Assembly (NCBI GenBank): GCA_002084765.1
Contig: NBMB01000062.1
Coordinates: forward strand, 1 to 16,276
Direction: 5' to 3'
Source: Candidatus Cloacimonetes bacterium 4572_55
GTDB lineage: Bacteria > 4572-55
Length of the DNA: 16,276 bases
The notes under the pieces were generated by a model, which ran no database searches, was not told where the DNA came from, and worked only from the letters and a program-made list of their open reading frames with translations. Shown piece after piece: positions 1-7,323 of this stretch; the first letter of the stretch is position 1, and each line of letters starts with the position of its first letter. The translations under genes and the position numbers were made by a program.

Positions 1-1603
1 TCAAAATTGGCGTCAATGAAAAAGGTCAGGCTAAATCCTTCCATCTGTTGTCTGCCGTCATTATAGACCACAGCCTCCATCTCAACAGTCTGACCGGGCT
101 GGGGTCGAGGTGGGTCGAAGCGGAGGCTGCCCGGATGAAATCCGAGATCAAAATCTTTCAGCGAAATCGAGTTGCGTTCCCCGGGAGTAGCACCGTCCGG
201 ATCGAGGCAGGAATTCCAGTTCGTAGAATCATTGGTCGCTTGGTCCACGGAGTAGCTCCATCAGCGTCAATGGAAAGTCCCCAATTATTTGGGACGTTGG
301 ATGCGTCGTCAACCGATATTCTCTCCAGCGATACGCCCGAACTTGCACCCCATTCGCTATCGTATGCGATACTGTCGGCATACATGCTTTGATTTGGTCG
401 TACAACCACCTGATCGCCCCCATTGTTCAGGCTGAGCCACTCTTCCACCTGAATCAGCTCCGAAAATTGATCCGGATACCGATCTATAAACGCGAGCGAG
501 TCGGCTGTCAGAATAACGTATTGATCCGGTTGGATCACGAACACATTTTCCGTGATCAGTCTCGGACTTGCGTTGCTGTCCTCAATGCTCCAGTCTTGCA
601 GATTGAGAGGCAACTGACTGCGGCAAAATAGCTCGATCCATTCTGTCTCGCCCTCGCCTGTCAAAGGAAGATAATAGATTTCATTGACAGCAATTGGGAG
701 CTCTCCCACCGGCATCAGGATGCTCGCTCTGTTATCCCCAATATCCTCATCTAACTGATAATCGAGCTCGATTATCAGGCGATACAGACCGAGCAGAGGG
801 GTTTCAAACACCCACTGAGCCTCGGTAGAATCCGCAGGCAAAATCGATTCGGTTATCTCAATCGGTTCAGTCAGCCGCTCATTTTCCTGCATCTCGCCGT
901 CAAAATTTATGTCGTAACCGATTAAAATATTAAAACTTTGGCTCGCCTCGCTCCCTTGATTTTGGATGGTCATAGAGATTGTAACAGGTTCTGAGGCTTG
1001 AGGTTGACTCGGAAAAAAACGAATATCCTCAGCGGTTATGCTGAGATCGTGCTGACTGAGCGCAACGCTGTTTCGGAATCCGGGCGTGCCGTGTAGGATT
1101 TCGCTGTTGCCCCAATTTTCGGCATCGTCTCCTCCTATTGGATCGCGCTTCTCGTCGGAATAGCCGTCAGCGTTGTCGATGCTATAGGTATAAAGCGCAA
1201 TGCTATCGCCAGCCGTATTTTCCAGAATGATGGTCTCGGGCGTACTGTTGCTCAGTCCTCCGCTGCCAAAAGTTGAGCCGTCAATCTGCAGGATCAGCGC
1301 ATTTTCCGGTATCTCATAGACCGTATCGTCATAATTTGGGTCTAAGATTACGCCGTATTGACCGGTTTGCAGGATCATCCCTCCTTCCCGCTCAATAATT
1401 GTATCTGAATCGTTCTGATCTCCAATAGACCAGCCAGTCAGATCAACCGGATCGTCGCCGGTATTGTAAATCTCCAAAAACTCGCCGCTGTTCTCGGATA
1501 GGACGGGATTGAACATCACCTCATTAAGAACGATGTCGCTGTCCGCCGAAAAAACCAACGATCCATGAAAAAATAGGATCAAGAAAATGGCATGAATTTT
1601 CAT
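1..1603 (-). CDS. Secreted lamin-tail-domain protein, frame-shifted and cut by left edge
   Basis: Begins with a clear signal peptide (Met, Lys, hydrophobic run, cleavage probably after VFSA near residue 20), so it is exported. The first lamin-tail (LTD) domain spans roughly residues 24-150 (VLNEVMFNP, EFLEIYN, DLTGWSI). A CARDB-like beta domain follows (about 182-295), then a second LTD (about 300-430; VNEIYY, EWIELF). The uninterrupted frame stops at 158, but from about 251 downward another frame continues the family pattern (STNWNSCLDPDGATPGERNS, then a new CARDB-like stretch) to the window edge without a stop. The gene therefore carries a net -1 type frameshift, either a true mutation or a sequence error. 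The start is supported by AAGGAG ten bases upstream. LTD proteins are usually extracellular or cell-surface; no enzymatic domain is visible. It lies just downstream of the nuoN terminator. The LTD assignment is fairly sure; the biological role is unknown. Confidence 0.8.
183..316 (-). repeat. Tandem 23-residue repeat spanning a frameshift
   Basis: Two consecutive 69-nt units encode similar 23-mers. Unit 1 (316-248) starts SVDDASN and ends DADGATP; unit 2 (251-183) starts SVDQATN and ends DPDGATP. They share S, V, D, A, N, N, W, D, D, G, A, T, P at matching places, but unit 2 is read in a different frame and overlaps unit 1 by four bases. Adding one extra CCGT at 247-250 would make the two units abut exactly in one frame, so loss of one copy of a CCGT-CCGT doublet is the simplest explanation (inference). 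Confidence 0.65.
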
Positions 1604-1637
1604 ATTTTATAAGCTCCTTGTAATCTTGCTCTGATAC

Positions 1638-1664
1638 AAAAAAACCTCCACTGGGGAGGTTTTT
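1638..1664 (-). terminator. Intrinsic terminator after nuoN
   Basis: A perfect 10-bp stem (1640-1649 with 1655-1664, GC-rich core CCTCC/GGAGG) closes a five-base loop. Read on the minus strand it ends in seven T residues. It lies about 70 bp past the nuoN stop and just before the lamin-tail gene, so it should end the nuoMN transcript. The A/T arms make it potentially bidirectional. A second, weaker hairpin with an 8-bp stem (1683-1690 with 1710-1717, 19-base loop) precedes it. Confidence 0.8.
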
Positions 1665-1732
1665 GTTATTTTACCGAAATATAACGGCTTTTAACCGCCG
1701 CACAGTCATAAGCCGTTTAAAAAAAGCCGAAT

Positions 1733-3145
1733 TTACTGCAGCATGGATTGATACGTTGTCAGAATCAGTTGGATGACGCTTTGCGGGATAAGTCCGAGTA
1801 CAAAGACCCCTATCACGGAGACCGCAGAAGCGATGGCAACATTCCAATCAGTGAGCGGCGCGGCGCGGGTTACTTCCGGCTTCATATAAAGGTAGACAAC
1901 GACCCTCAGATAGTAGAACACGCTGATCATGCTGGTTATGATGCCGATCACGCTTGCCCAATAAAGTTTTTGGTCGATAGCGGTCATAAAGATAAAAAGT
2001 TTGCCCATAAACCCGGCTGTAGATGGGATGCCCGCTAATGAGAAGAAAAACACGGTCATTGCAATGCCCATAAATCGTTTTTGATGAGCAAATCCGGCAA
2101 AATCGTCGAGATTTTCTCTTCCAGAATAGATCAAAATACCGAATGCGCCGATCACGGTAAAGGTGTAGGTAAAGAGATAAAAAAGGATGCTGGAACTTGC
2201 CATATTCGGATCCGACTTTGCCGCGGCAAATGCCAAAAGCATGTACCCAGTATGCGCTATGCTGGAATAAGCGAGTAGCCGCTTGATATTCCGCTGACTG
2301 ATCGCCACGACATTTCCGACGATCATGCTCAGCACAGCGATCACCTGCAATATGGTGTGCCATTCTTCACCGCAGTTTTGGAACGCGATCAGTATAATAC
2401 GGACAAATGCGGCGAAACCGGCTGTTTTGACTCCTGCCGCCATGAAAGCGGTGATCGGCGTGGGCGCGCCTTCATAAACGTCCGGCACCCAGTTTTGGAA
2501 TGGAACCGCGCCGATTTTGAAGAGGAATCCGACGAGCATCAAACCCAATCCGATTAGCATTCCCGCGCTTTTTTCGGCTTTGCCTATCTCGCTTATTACA
2601 ATCTCGCCGGTTGCGCCATACACCATAGACATGCCGAACAAGAGGAAGCCGGTGGAAAACGCGCCTAAGATGAAATATTTCATTGCGGCTTCGTTTGATT
2701 TTTTGCTTTCTCGATTAAAGCCGGCAAGAATATAGATCGAAATCGACATGATCTCCAATCCGATCAGGAAAGTGATCAGATCGCCGCTGATTGTCAAGAA
2801 AACCATTCCGCAAGCGGCTAATAAAATTAGCGCGTAATATTCTGTATAGTAGGATTTGACTTTTTTCAGATATCCGGCGGAGATAAGAATCGTCAAAGCG
2901 GTTCCGATTAATGCGACCAGAGAGAGGAAAACGCCAAAATCGTCCACTCTCAAGGCGTTTTCATAGAAAGATTCATTGACGCCGAACAATTTGAATGTGA
3001 AAAAAATTGCCAAGATCACGCCAATTAGAGAAATTATCAGAGAGATAGTGAGCTTTTTTTCACCCTTGACAAAACTCTGCGCCATCAAGACAAGAATGGC
3101 CGCGGCGACGAGAAGCGATCCCGGATAAATTGCTTGAAATTGCAT
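1733..3145 (-). CDS. nuoN: NADH-quinone oxidoreductase subunit N
   Basis: A polytopic inner-membrane subunit of respiratory complex I, one of the three antiporter-like proton-pumping subunits. At 470 residues it has the usual length. Nearly the whole chain is made of hydrophobic helices. The conserved glutamate sits in FLIGLEIMS (Glu131) and the broken-helix lysine region in FKIGAVPFQNWVPDVYEGAP (Lys210), both diagnostic of NuoN. It follows nuoM by 37 bp and is almost certainly co-transcribed with it. An AGAG stretch shortly before the ATG serves as a weak ribosome site. The remaining nuo genes are not nearby, so the protein must assemble with subunits encoded elsewhere. The residues expected for proton translocation look intact. 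Confidence 0.95.
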   Translation of the reverse strand: MQFQAIYPGSLLVAAAILVLMAQSFVKGEKKLTISLIISLIGVILAIFFTFKLFGVNESFYENALRVDDFGVFLSLVALIGTALTILISAGYLKKVKSYYTEYYALILLAACGMVFLTISGDLITFLIGLEIMSISIYILAGFNRESKKSNEAAMKYFILGAFSTGFLLFGMSMVYGATGEIVISEIGKAEKSAGMLIGLGLMLVGFLFKIGAVPFQNWVPDVYEGAPTPITAFMAAGVKTAGFAAFVRIILIAFQNCGEEWHTILQVIAVLSMIVGNVVAISQRNIKRLLAYSSIAHTGYMLLAFAAAKSDPNMASSSILFYLFTYTFTVIGAFGILIYSGRENLDDFAGFAHQKRFMGIAMTVFFFSLAGIPSTAGFMGKLFIFMTAIDQKLYWASVIGIITSMISVFYYLRVVVYLYMKPEVTRAAPLTDWNVAIASAVSVIGVFVLGLIPQSVIQLILTTYQSMLQ

Positions 3146-3182
3146 ATTTTTCTCTTTACGGTTAAATAAATGGGTTCATATT

Positions 3183-4676
3183 CTAACGAGTGAACATTTC
3201 AATATTAGGCAACGCTTGTAACGTGGCGTGCATTTTTTCCAAAAAGAGGTTGGGAAAAATTCCCATAATCACCATCATAATGATCAATGGGGCAAAAACC
3301 ACAATCTCCCGAGCGGTGAGATCGTTCAACGGCAGATTTTTTTTATTTGTGATCTCCCCGAAGAACGTCCTTTGATAAAGAATAAGCATGTAAACCGCTC
3401 CAAGGATCACGCCCAGTGCGCCCATAATACCGAATACGTAGTTGGCACTAAAAGCTCCCATTAAAATCAAAAACTCGCCGATAAAGCCATTCAATCCGGG
3501 CAGTCCGATAGAAGAGAGCATGGTGATCATAAAAATCACGGCATAAATCGGCATGACTTTTGCCAATCCTCCGAACTCAGCGATTGTTTTGGTATGACGG
3601 CGCTCATAAATAACTCCGACCAAAAGGAACAGCGATCCTGTGCTTAATCCGTGGCTAAGCATTTGATATATACCGCCTTCAACGCCTTGAAGACTGAGTT
3701 GACCCGCGGAATTGAAAGCGAATAATCCCAAAACTACATAGCCCAAATGACTGACCGAGGAGTACGCGATCAACTTCTTCATATCGGTTTGAGCCAGTGC
3801 CATGAGCGCGCCGTAGATGATGCCGACTGCCGCCAGTGTGGATAGGTAAGGGGCAAAAACGAGCGTCGCGTCTGGAAAAAGCGGAATCGCAAATCGGATA
3901 AATCCGTACGTTCCCATTTTCAGCAGAACTCCCGCCAGGATTACGCTGCCCGCGGTTGGAGCTTGCACATGCGCGTCCGGGAGCCATGTATGGAATGGAA
4001 ACAGCGGAACTTTTATGGCAAATGAGAGCGCGAATGCGGCGAAAAGCCATAACTGCACGCTTTCTGGGATGCTGTTTGCCCGTATGGTTTCATACAAAAT
4101 CGATAGCTCAAATGTCCCAGCGACGTTGTATAAATAGAGACCGGCTAAGAACATCAGGAGACTGCCAACCATGGTATAGAGAAAAAATTTGACGGTGGCG
4201 TATATGCGATTTTCCGATCCCCATATTCCGATCAAGAAAAACATGGGGATCAGCATCACTTCCCAGAAAATATAGAAGAGCAGGAGATCAAAGGAGACAA
4301 ACGCTCCCAACATTCCAGTTTGCAGCAAAAGGAGCGAGATGTAAAACCCTCTGATGCGTATGGTGATGTTTTTCCATGTACTGAGGCAGACGATTGGTCC
4401 CAAAAACGCGGTCAGAAGAACCAACAATACGCTGATGCCGTCAACGCCGATATGATAACTCGCGCCAATGCTCCCTATCCAATTGATTTGCTCCTCGAAT
4501 TGTAAACCCGATTGCGAGCTGTCAAATTGAAAATAGAGCGGTAGCGAAAGCAAAAAAATGGCGGAAAAAATAATTATTGCAAATATCCGAATCGCTTTAT
4601 GGGCGTCCTTCGGAAAGAAGAGCAAAAGGATTGCTCCCAACAACGGTAAAAAGACAATCAGTGATAGCAGACCCAT
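3183..4676 (-). CDS. nuoM: NADH-quinone oxidoreductase subunit M
   Basis: An antiporter-like membrane subunit of complex I (proton-pumping NADH or other-donor:quinone oxidoreductase). Its 497 residues form about 14 predicted hydrophobic helices. Family markers are visible: the essential glutamate in FYIFWEVMLIP (Glu139), the lysine in FAIKVPLFPFHTWLPDAH (Lys222), and the following QAPTAGSVILAGVLLKMG segment. The start codon is preceded by AGGGA. It heads a two-gene unit with nuoN and is preceded by a 215-bp spacer carrying a plausible promoter. No nuoK or nuoL lies upstream, where they are normally found. Distinction from MrpD/HyfF-type relatives rests on its pairing with nuoN and the motif wording. 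Confidence 0.95.
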   Translation of the reverse strand: MGLLSLIVFLPLLGAILLLFFPKDAHKAIRIFAIIIFSAIFLLSLPLYFQFDSSQSGLQFEEQINWIGSIGASYHIGVDGISVLLVLLTAFLGPIVCLSTWKNITIRIRGFYISLLLLQTGMLGAFVSFDLLLFYIFWEVMLIPMFFLIGIWGSENRIYATVKFFLYTMVGSLLMFLAGLYLYNVAGTFELSILYETIRANSIPESVQLWLFAAFALSFAIKVPLFPFHTWLPDAHVQAPTAGSVILAGVLLKMGTYGFIRFAIPLFPDATLVFAPYLSTLAAVGIIYGALMALAQTDMKKLIAYSSVSHLGYVVLGLFAFNSAGQLSLQGVEGGIYQMLSHGLSTGSLFLLVGVIYERRHTKTIAEFGGLAKVMPIYAVIFMITMLSSIGLPGLNGFIGEFLILMGAFSANYVFGIMGALGVILGAVYMLILYQRTFFGEITNKKNLPLNDLTAREIVVFAPLIIMMVIMGIFPNLFLEKMHATLQALPNIEMFTR

Positions 4677-4801
4677 ATTTTCCCTTAAAATTTATTTGAG
4701 GTATAACTATTCATTTTTCCTATAAATATCAAACATATTAAAAATTATTAGCGATCAATGTCGTCTTCTCTATGCTCACCATGACAGGATAATCGCGGGT
4801 A

Positions 4802-4829
4802 AATATAATACAAATTTTTTTTATTTCAA
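4802..4829 (-). promoter_or_regulatory. Candidate promoter for nuoMN
   Basis: On the minus strand a TTGAAA hexamer (4829-4824) is followed after 16 bases by TATATT (4807-4802). This fits a housekeeping sigma-type promoter and leaves an untranslated leader of about 120 bases before the nuoM ATG. In an A/T-rich spacer such matches arise easily, and the consensus of this lineage is unknown, so it is only a candidate. Confidence 0.35.
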
Positions 4830-4833
4830 GAAT

Positions 4834-4851
4834 TAAGATGAAAACATCTTA
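4834..4851. repeat. Perfect inverted repeat with T/A-rich flanks
   Basis: TAAGATG and CATCTTA form a perfect 7-bp stem with an AAAA loop. Flanking T8 and A8 runs could extend the structure with internal bulges. On the minus strand the T-run precedes rather than follows the stem, so it is not a textbook terminator for the biotinyl gene. It sits directly upstream of the candidate nuoM promoter and may be regulatory. Confidence 0.5.
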
Positions 4852-4891
4852 CAAAAAAAATAGATTTTTCATATCTTCAGAAAGGCGCGAG

Positions 4892-5425
4892 CTAAATGAT
4901 CTCTTCCACAGGCGCAATATCCAGCAAGATCTGTCCCATTTCCACTTGATCATTGGGATTTAATTCCAGATCGATCACTTTTCCGGGGCAATGCGCCTTG
5001 ATAGTATACTCCATTTTCATTGCCTCCAAAATTAAGAGAGGGTCGCCTTTTTCCACCATATCTCCATTTTTCACAAAAATTTTCAACGCTTTACCGGGCA
5101 TGGGCGCGGTGAGGTCTTGAGCTGCATCCGCAGGACTGGTGCCCGGCTCGTGATCACTCTCGACGCTTCGTTTCAGGACATAGTTCCGCCCGTTGATTGA
5201 GAGAAACCGTTCTTCTCCCTTGCTAGCGAAGTGAACCCGGTAGCTTTTGTCTCCGACCTTCATCAAAAAAACATGATCTCGGCAGGCGCGCGCCGCAACA
5301 TGACGGCTCTTTTCATCCATTTGTATATGATACATTTGCTCTTGCGGCGAATCCCCCGCGTCTTGTCGAATCTCCGCGGGGTAAAATTTTCGGTTATATT
5401 CAAATAAAATTTCCATGGACTTCAT
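4892..5425 (-). CDS. Biotinyl carrier domain protein (acyl-CoA or pyruvate carboxylase type)
   Basis: This 177-residue protein ends in a biotin/lipoyl attachment domain (about residues 105-172) with the biotin-accepting motif EAMKM (Lys137), preceded by the usual APMPGK turn. Its N-terminal 90 residues are a beta-rich stretch resembling the region in front of the carrier domain in propionyl/methylcrotonyl-CoA carboxylase alpha chains. It should carry carboxybiotin between a biotin carboxylase and a carboxyltransferase, but neither partner is encoded in the window. The MKSMEIL start is favoured because AGGAG lies nine bases before it; a second in-frame ATG follows three codons later. The gene begins only 29 bp after the polymerase stop, so the two are probably co-transcribed. 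Which carboxylase it serves cannot be told. Confidence 0.85.
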   Translation of the reverse strand: MKSMEILFEYNRKFYPAEIRQDAGDSPQEQMYHIQMDEKSRHVAARACRDHVFLMKVGDKSYRVHFASKGEERFLSINGRNYVLKRSVESDHEPGTSPADAAQDLTAPMPGKALKIFVKNGDMVEKGDPLLILEAMKMEYTIKAHCPGKVIDLELNPNDQVEMGQILLDIAPVEEII

Positions 5426-5454
5426 ACAAAAAAACTCCTGTCATTATTTAGTCG

Positions 5455-7317
5455 TTATTTAGTCCAGTGATCCTCAATCGACGCATCCACATCCGCGGGA
5501 ATCGATTTAATAAACACTTCTCCAGATTTCGTCATCATCTCTTTGACCATTTCACACGTTTTTTCCGCGATTTCCTCGCCGCACTCAACCACAATCTCGT
5601 CATGCACAGTATTGATCAACTTGGCATCTAAATTTTGATTTTTGATCTCTTCTCGAATCCAGACCATCGCCAATTTGGTCATATCCGCGCTGGTGCCTTG
5701 GATCGGCGTATTTTTAGCTTTACGCTGAATAGCCCCTAACTGGCGACGACGGTTTTTTCGAGCCTCAAAAAATGTATCATCCGATTCGTGCTCATCTCGT
5801 TTTGGCACAGGAGGCAGGCTGTAATATCTCTTACGTCCACCCATTGTGCGAGAATAGCCCATCTTGACGCCTTCTTCAGCACTTCCGTCCAGAAAATCTT
5901 TAATTGTGGGATAGCTTTTGAAATATTGATCGAGCATTTTTTCGGCTTCGCGCAGATTTTCCTCATCGCTTTTAGAATCATTTCCAATAATAACCGACAG
6001 ACCCTGCGCGCCCATTCCGTAAGCCAACCCGAAGTTAATGCCTTTCGCGGCTTTTCGCAAGTGTTTGTTTTTATCTTTTGTGACTTCCTTTTTAAACATA
6101 GTTGACGCCACAATGGAGTGCAAATCGCCGCCGTCGTTAAATGTGCGGAGAAAGACCGGATCCTGACTGCACTCCGCGATGATACGCAGTTCACAACCGC
6201 TATAATCTGCGGTAATCATCTTCCTGCCCTTGCCCGCGATAAAGGAATTTCGGAAATCGGATCCGGCTTTGATATTCTGTAGATTCGGCCTGGTGCAGGA
6301 AACGCGCCCGCTCTCCGCGCCCAATTGTCGAAAATTGGGATGGATGCGTCCGGTTTTCTTATGGACATGTTTCAGGAAACCCCTGCCATAGGTGGAGACC
6401 ACCTTCTGATGAGTTCGATATTCCAAGATGAGGTCTTTTACCGGATGGTCTATCGCGACAATGGTCTCTCGACTTGTGTCTGGAAGCCGCTCTTCCAATT
6501 GCTTTTCCGAAAAATTTCTTTCAGATTTGAGTAGCCGCCTGAGCGCGTCGCGCAACTGTTGATCGCTGTCGTAATTGATTGATACAAAGCCGAAGAGATC
6601 GCCCGGCGCAAATCGTTGGAAAATTTTGTCCAACTTTTTCTTTGCCGCGCTTTTTCCCTTGTCCGCTTCACGAATCAACTTTTTCCACCGCGCGGTGTCG
6701 AGCAAAATGCCGTTATACTCCATATCGGCAAACGCGGCGACAGCCTGACATTCCAGCTTGATCGTGAACTCCAGCTCTTCTTTAATCGCAATCGGAATCT
6801 GCTGTTCCAATATTCGGAGCGGATAGATCACATCGTTCCGAGCATATTCCAGCTGCTTTTCAGTGAAATCTCCTTTATGACCGATAAATGAAGTTTGCTC
6901 TTCTTTGCTGATTTCCTGCTCAAAATAGTCCTTCATCAAATGCTTCAATCCAAATCCGGACCTTTTGACGCCGTTGCGGATCACCATCTCGATGAGCATG
7001 GTGTCGATCATATTTTCCATACAGATACCAAAATTGCTGCGTATAAATTTATAATCAAAGTTGGCGTTATGCAAGACTTTGGGAATCTTGATCCCCTCCA
7101 GAATCGGGCGCAATGGTTCGATCTTCGCGCTTTGCGTATCAATGACATATTGATCTTCGAGATCGCCAATCTGCAACAAAAGCACTTTATCGACAAAGGG
7201 GTCTAAACCTGTGGTTTCGGTATCAACCCCTAAAATTTTTTTCTTCTCAAGATTGGGGACAATAGCTTCGACCTCTTCGGTCGTGCGCAAAAAATTGACC
7301 ATATCAGGCGACTCCAT
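5455..7317 (-). CDS. Family A DNA polymerase with 3'-5' exonuclease, lacking 5' nuclease
   Basis: A 620-residue polymerase I relative. The N-terminal DEDDy proofreading domain (about 7-185) keeps all its key residues: VDTETTGLDP (Asp32, Glu34), HNANFDYKF (Asp88) and YARND (Tyr158, Asp162). The polymerase domain (about 190-620) has motif A DYSGCELR (Asp371, Glu376, Arg378), motif B RKAAKGINFGLAYG (Lys425, Phe429, Tyr433) and motif C VHDE (571-574), so both activities should be functional. The 5' nuclease domain of classical PolI is absent. The NTPIQGTSADMTKLAM segment, preceded by a charged insert, recalls Aquifex/apicoplast/viral-type enzymes. The gene lies 6 bp after the DnaE/DnaX-tail-like gene. 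GGAG overlapping the first ATG sits nine bases before a second ATG at 7302, so translation may start there (MVNFLRTTEEVEAIV). A replicative or repair role is possible; the symbol polA is withheld. Confidence 0.92.
   Translation of the reverse strand: MESPDMVNFLRTTEEVEAIVPNLEKKKILGVDTETTGLDPFVDKVLLLQIGDLEDQYVIDTQSAKIEPLRPILEGIKIPKVLHNANFDYKFIRSNFGICMENMIDTMLIEMVIRNGVKRSGFGLKHLMKDYFEQEISKEEQTSFIGHKGDFTEKQLEYARNDVIYPLRILEQQIPIAIKEELEFTIKLECQAVAAFADMEYNGILLDTARWKKLIREADKGKSAAKKKLDKIFQRFAPGDLFGFVSINYDSDQQLRDALRRLLKSERNFSEKQLEERLPDTSRETIVAIDHPVKDLILEYRTHQKVVSTYGRGFLKHVHKKTGRIHPNFRQLGAESGRVSCTRPNLQNIKAGSDFRNSFIAGKGRKMITADYSGCELRIIAECSQDPVFLRTFNDGGDLHSIVASTMFKKEVTKDKNKHLRKAAKGINFGLAYGMGAQGLSVIIGNDSKSDEENLREAEKMLDQYFKSYPTIKDFLDGSAEEGVKMGYSRTMGGRKRYYSLPPVPKRDEHESDDTFFEARKNRRRQLGAIQRKAKNTPIQGTSADMTKLAMVWIREEIKNQNLDAKLINTVHDEIVVECGEEIAEKTCEMVKEMMTKSGEVFIKSIPADVDASIEDHWTK
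7312..7315 (-). promoter_or_regulatory. Ribosome site favouring the inner polymerase start
   Basis: GGAG here overlaps the first in-frame ATG (7317-7315) and lies nine bases before the second ATG (7302-7300), an ideal spacing. The first ATG has only a distant GAAG. The exonuclease domain would begin naturally from the second start. Confidence 0.5.
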
Positions 7318-7323
7318 ATCTAA

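Larger units (their letters stand above)
4677..4891. other. AT-rich gene-free spacer upstream of nuoMN
   Basis: No coding frame is supported in these 215 bases. The stretch is strongly A/T-rich, with runs of eight T (4815-4822) and eight A (4853-4860) flanking an inverted repeat. It separates the polymerase/biotinyl cluster from nuoMN and contains the candidate nuoM promoter. No clear classical terminator for the biotinyl gene is seen, although the inverted repeat may act as one. Confidence 0.6.

Noticed and set aside
48-392. A plus-strand open frame opposite the lamin-tail gene
   Set aside because: The minus strand here carries lamin-tail and CARDB-like sequence in two frames around a frameshift; the plus-strand frame has no recognisable content.
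1848-2363. A 171-codon minus-strand open frame inside nuoN
   Set aside because: nuoN in the other frame has clear family motifs throughout; the shadow is Arg/His-rich with no family resemblance.
5788-6105. A plus-strand open frame of 105 codons opposite the DNA polymerase
   Set aside because: It is antisense to polymerase motifs A-B and hydrophobic only as a mirror of the coding strand; no ribosome site was seen.
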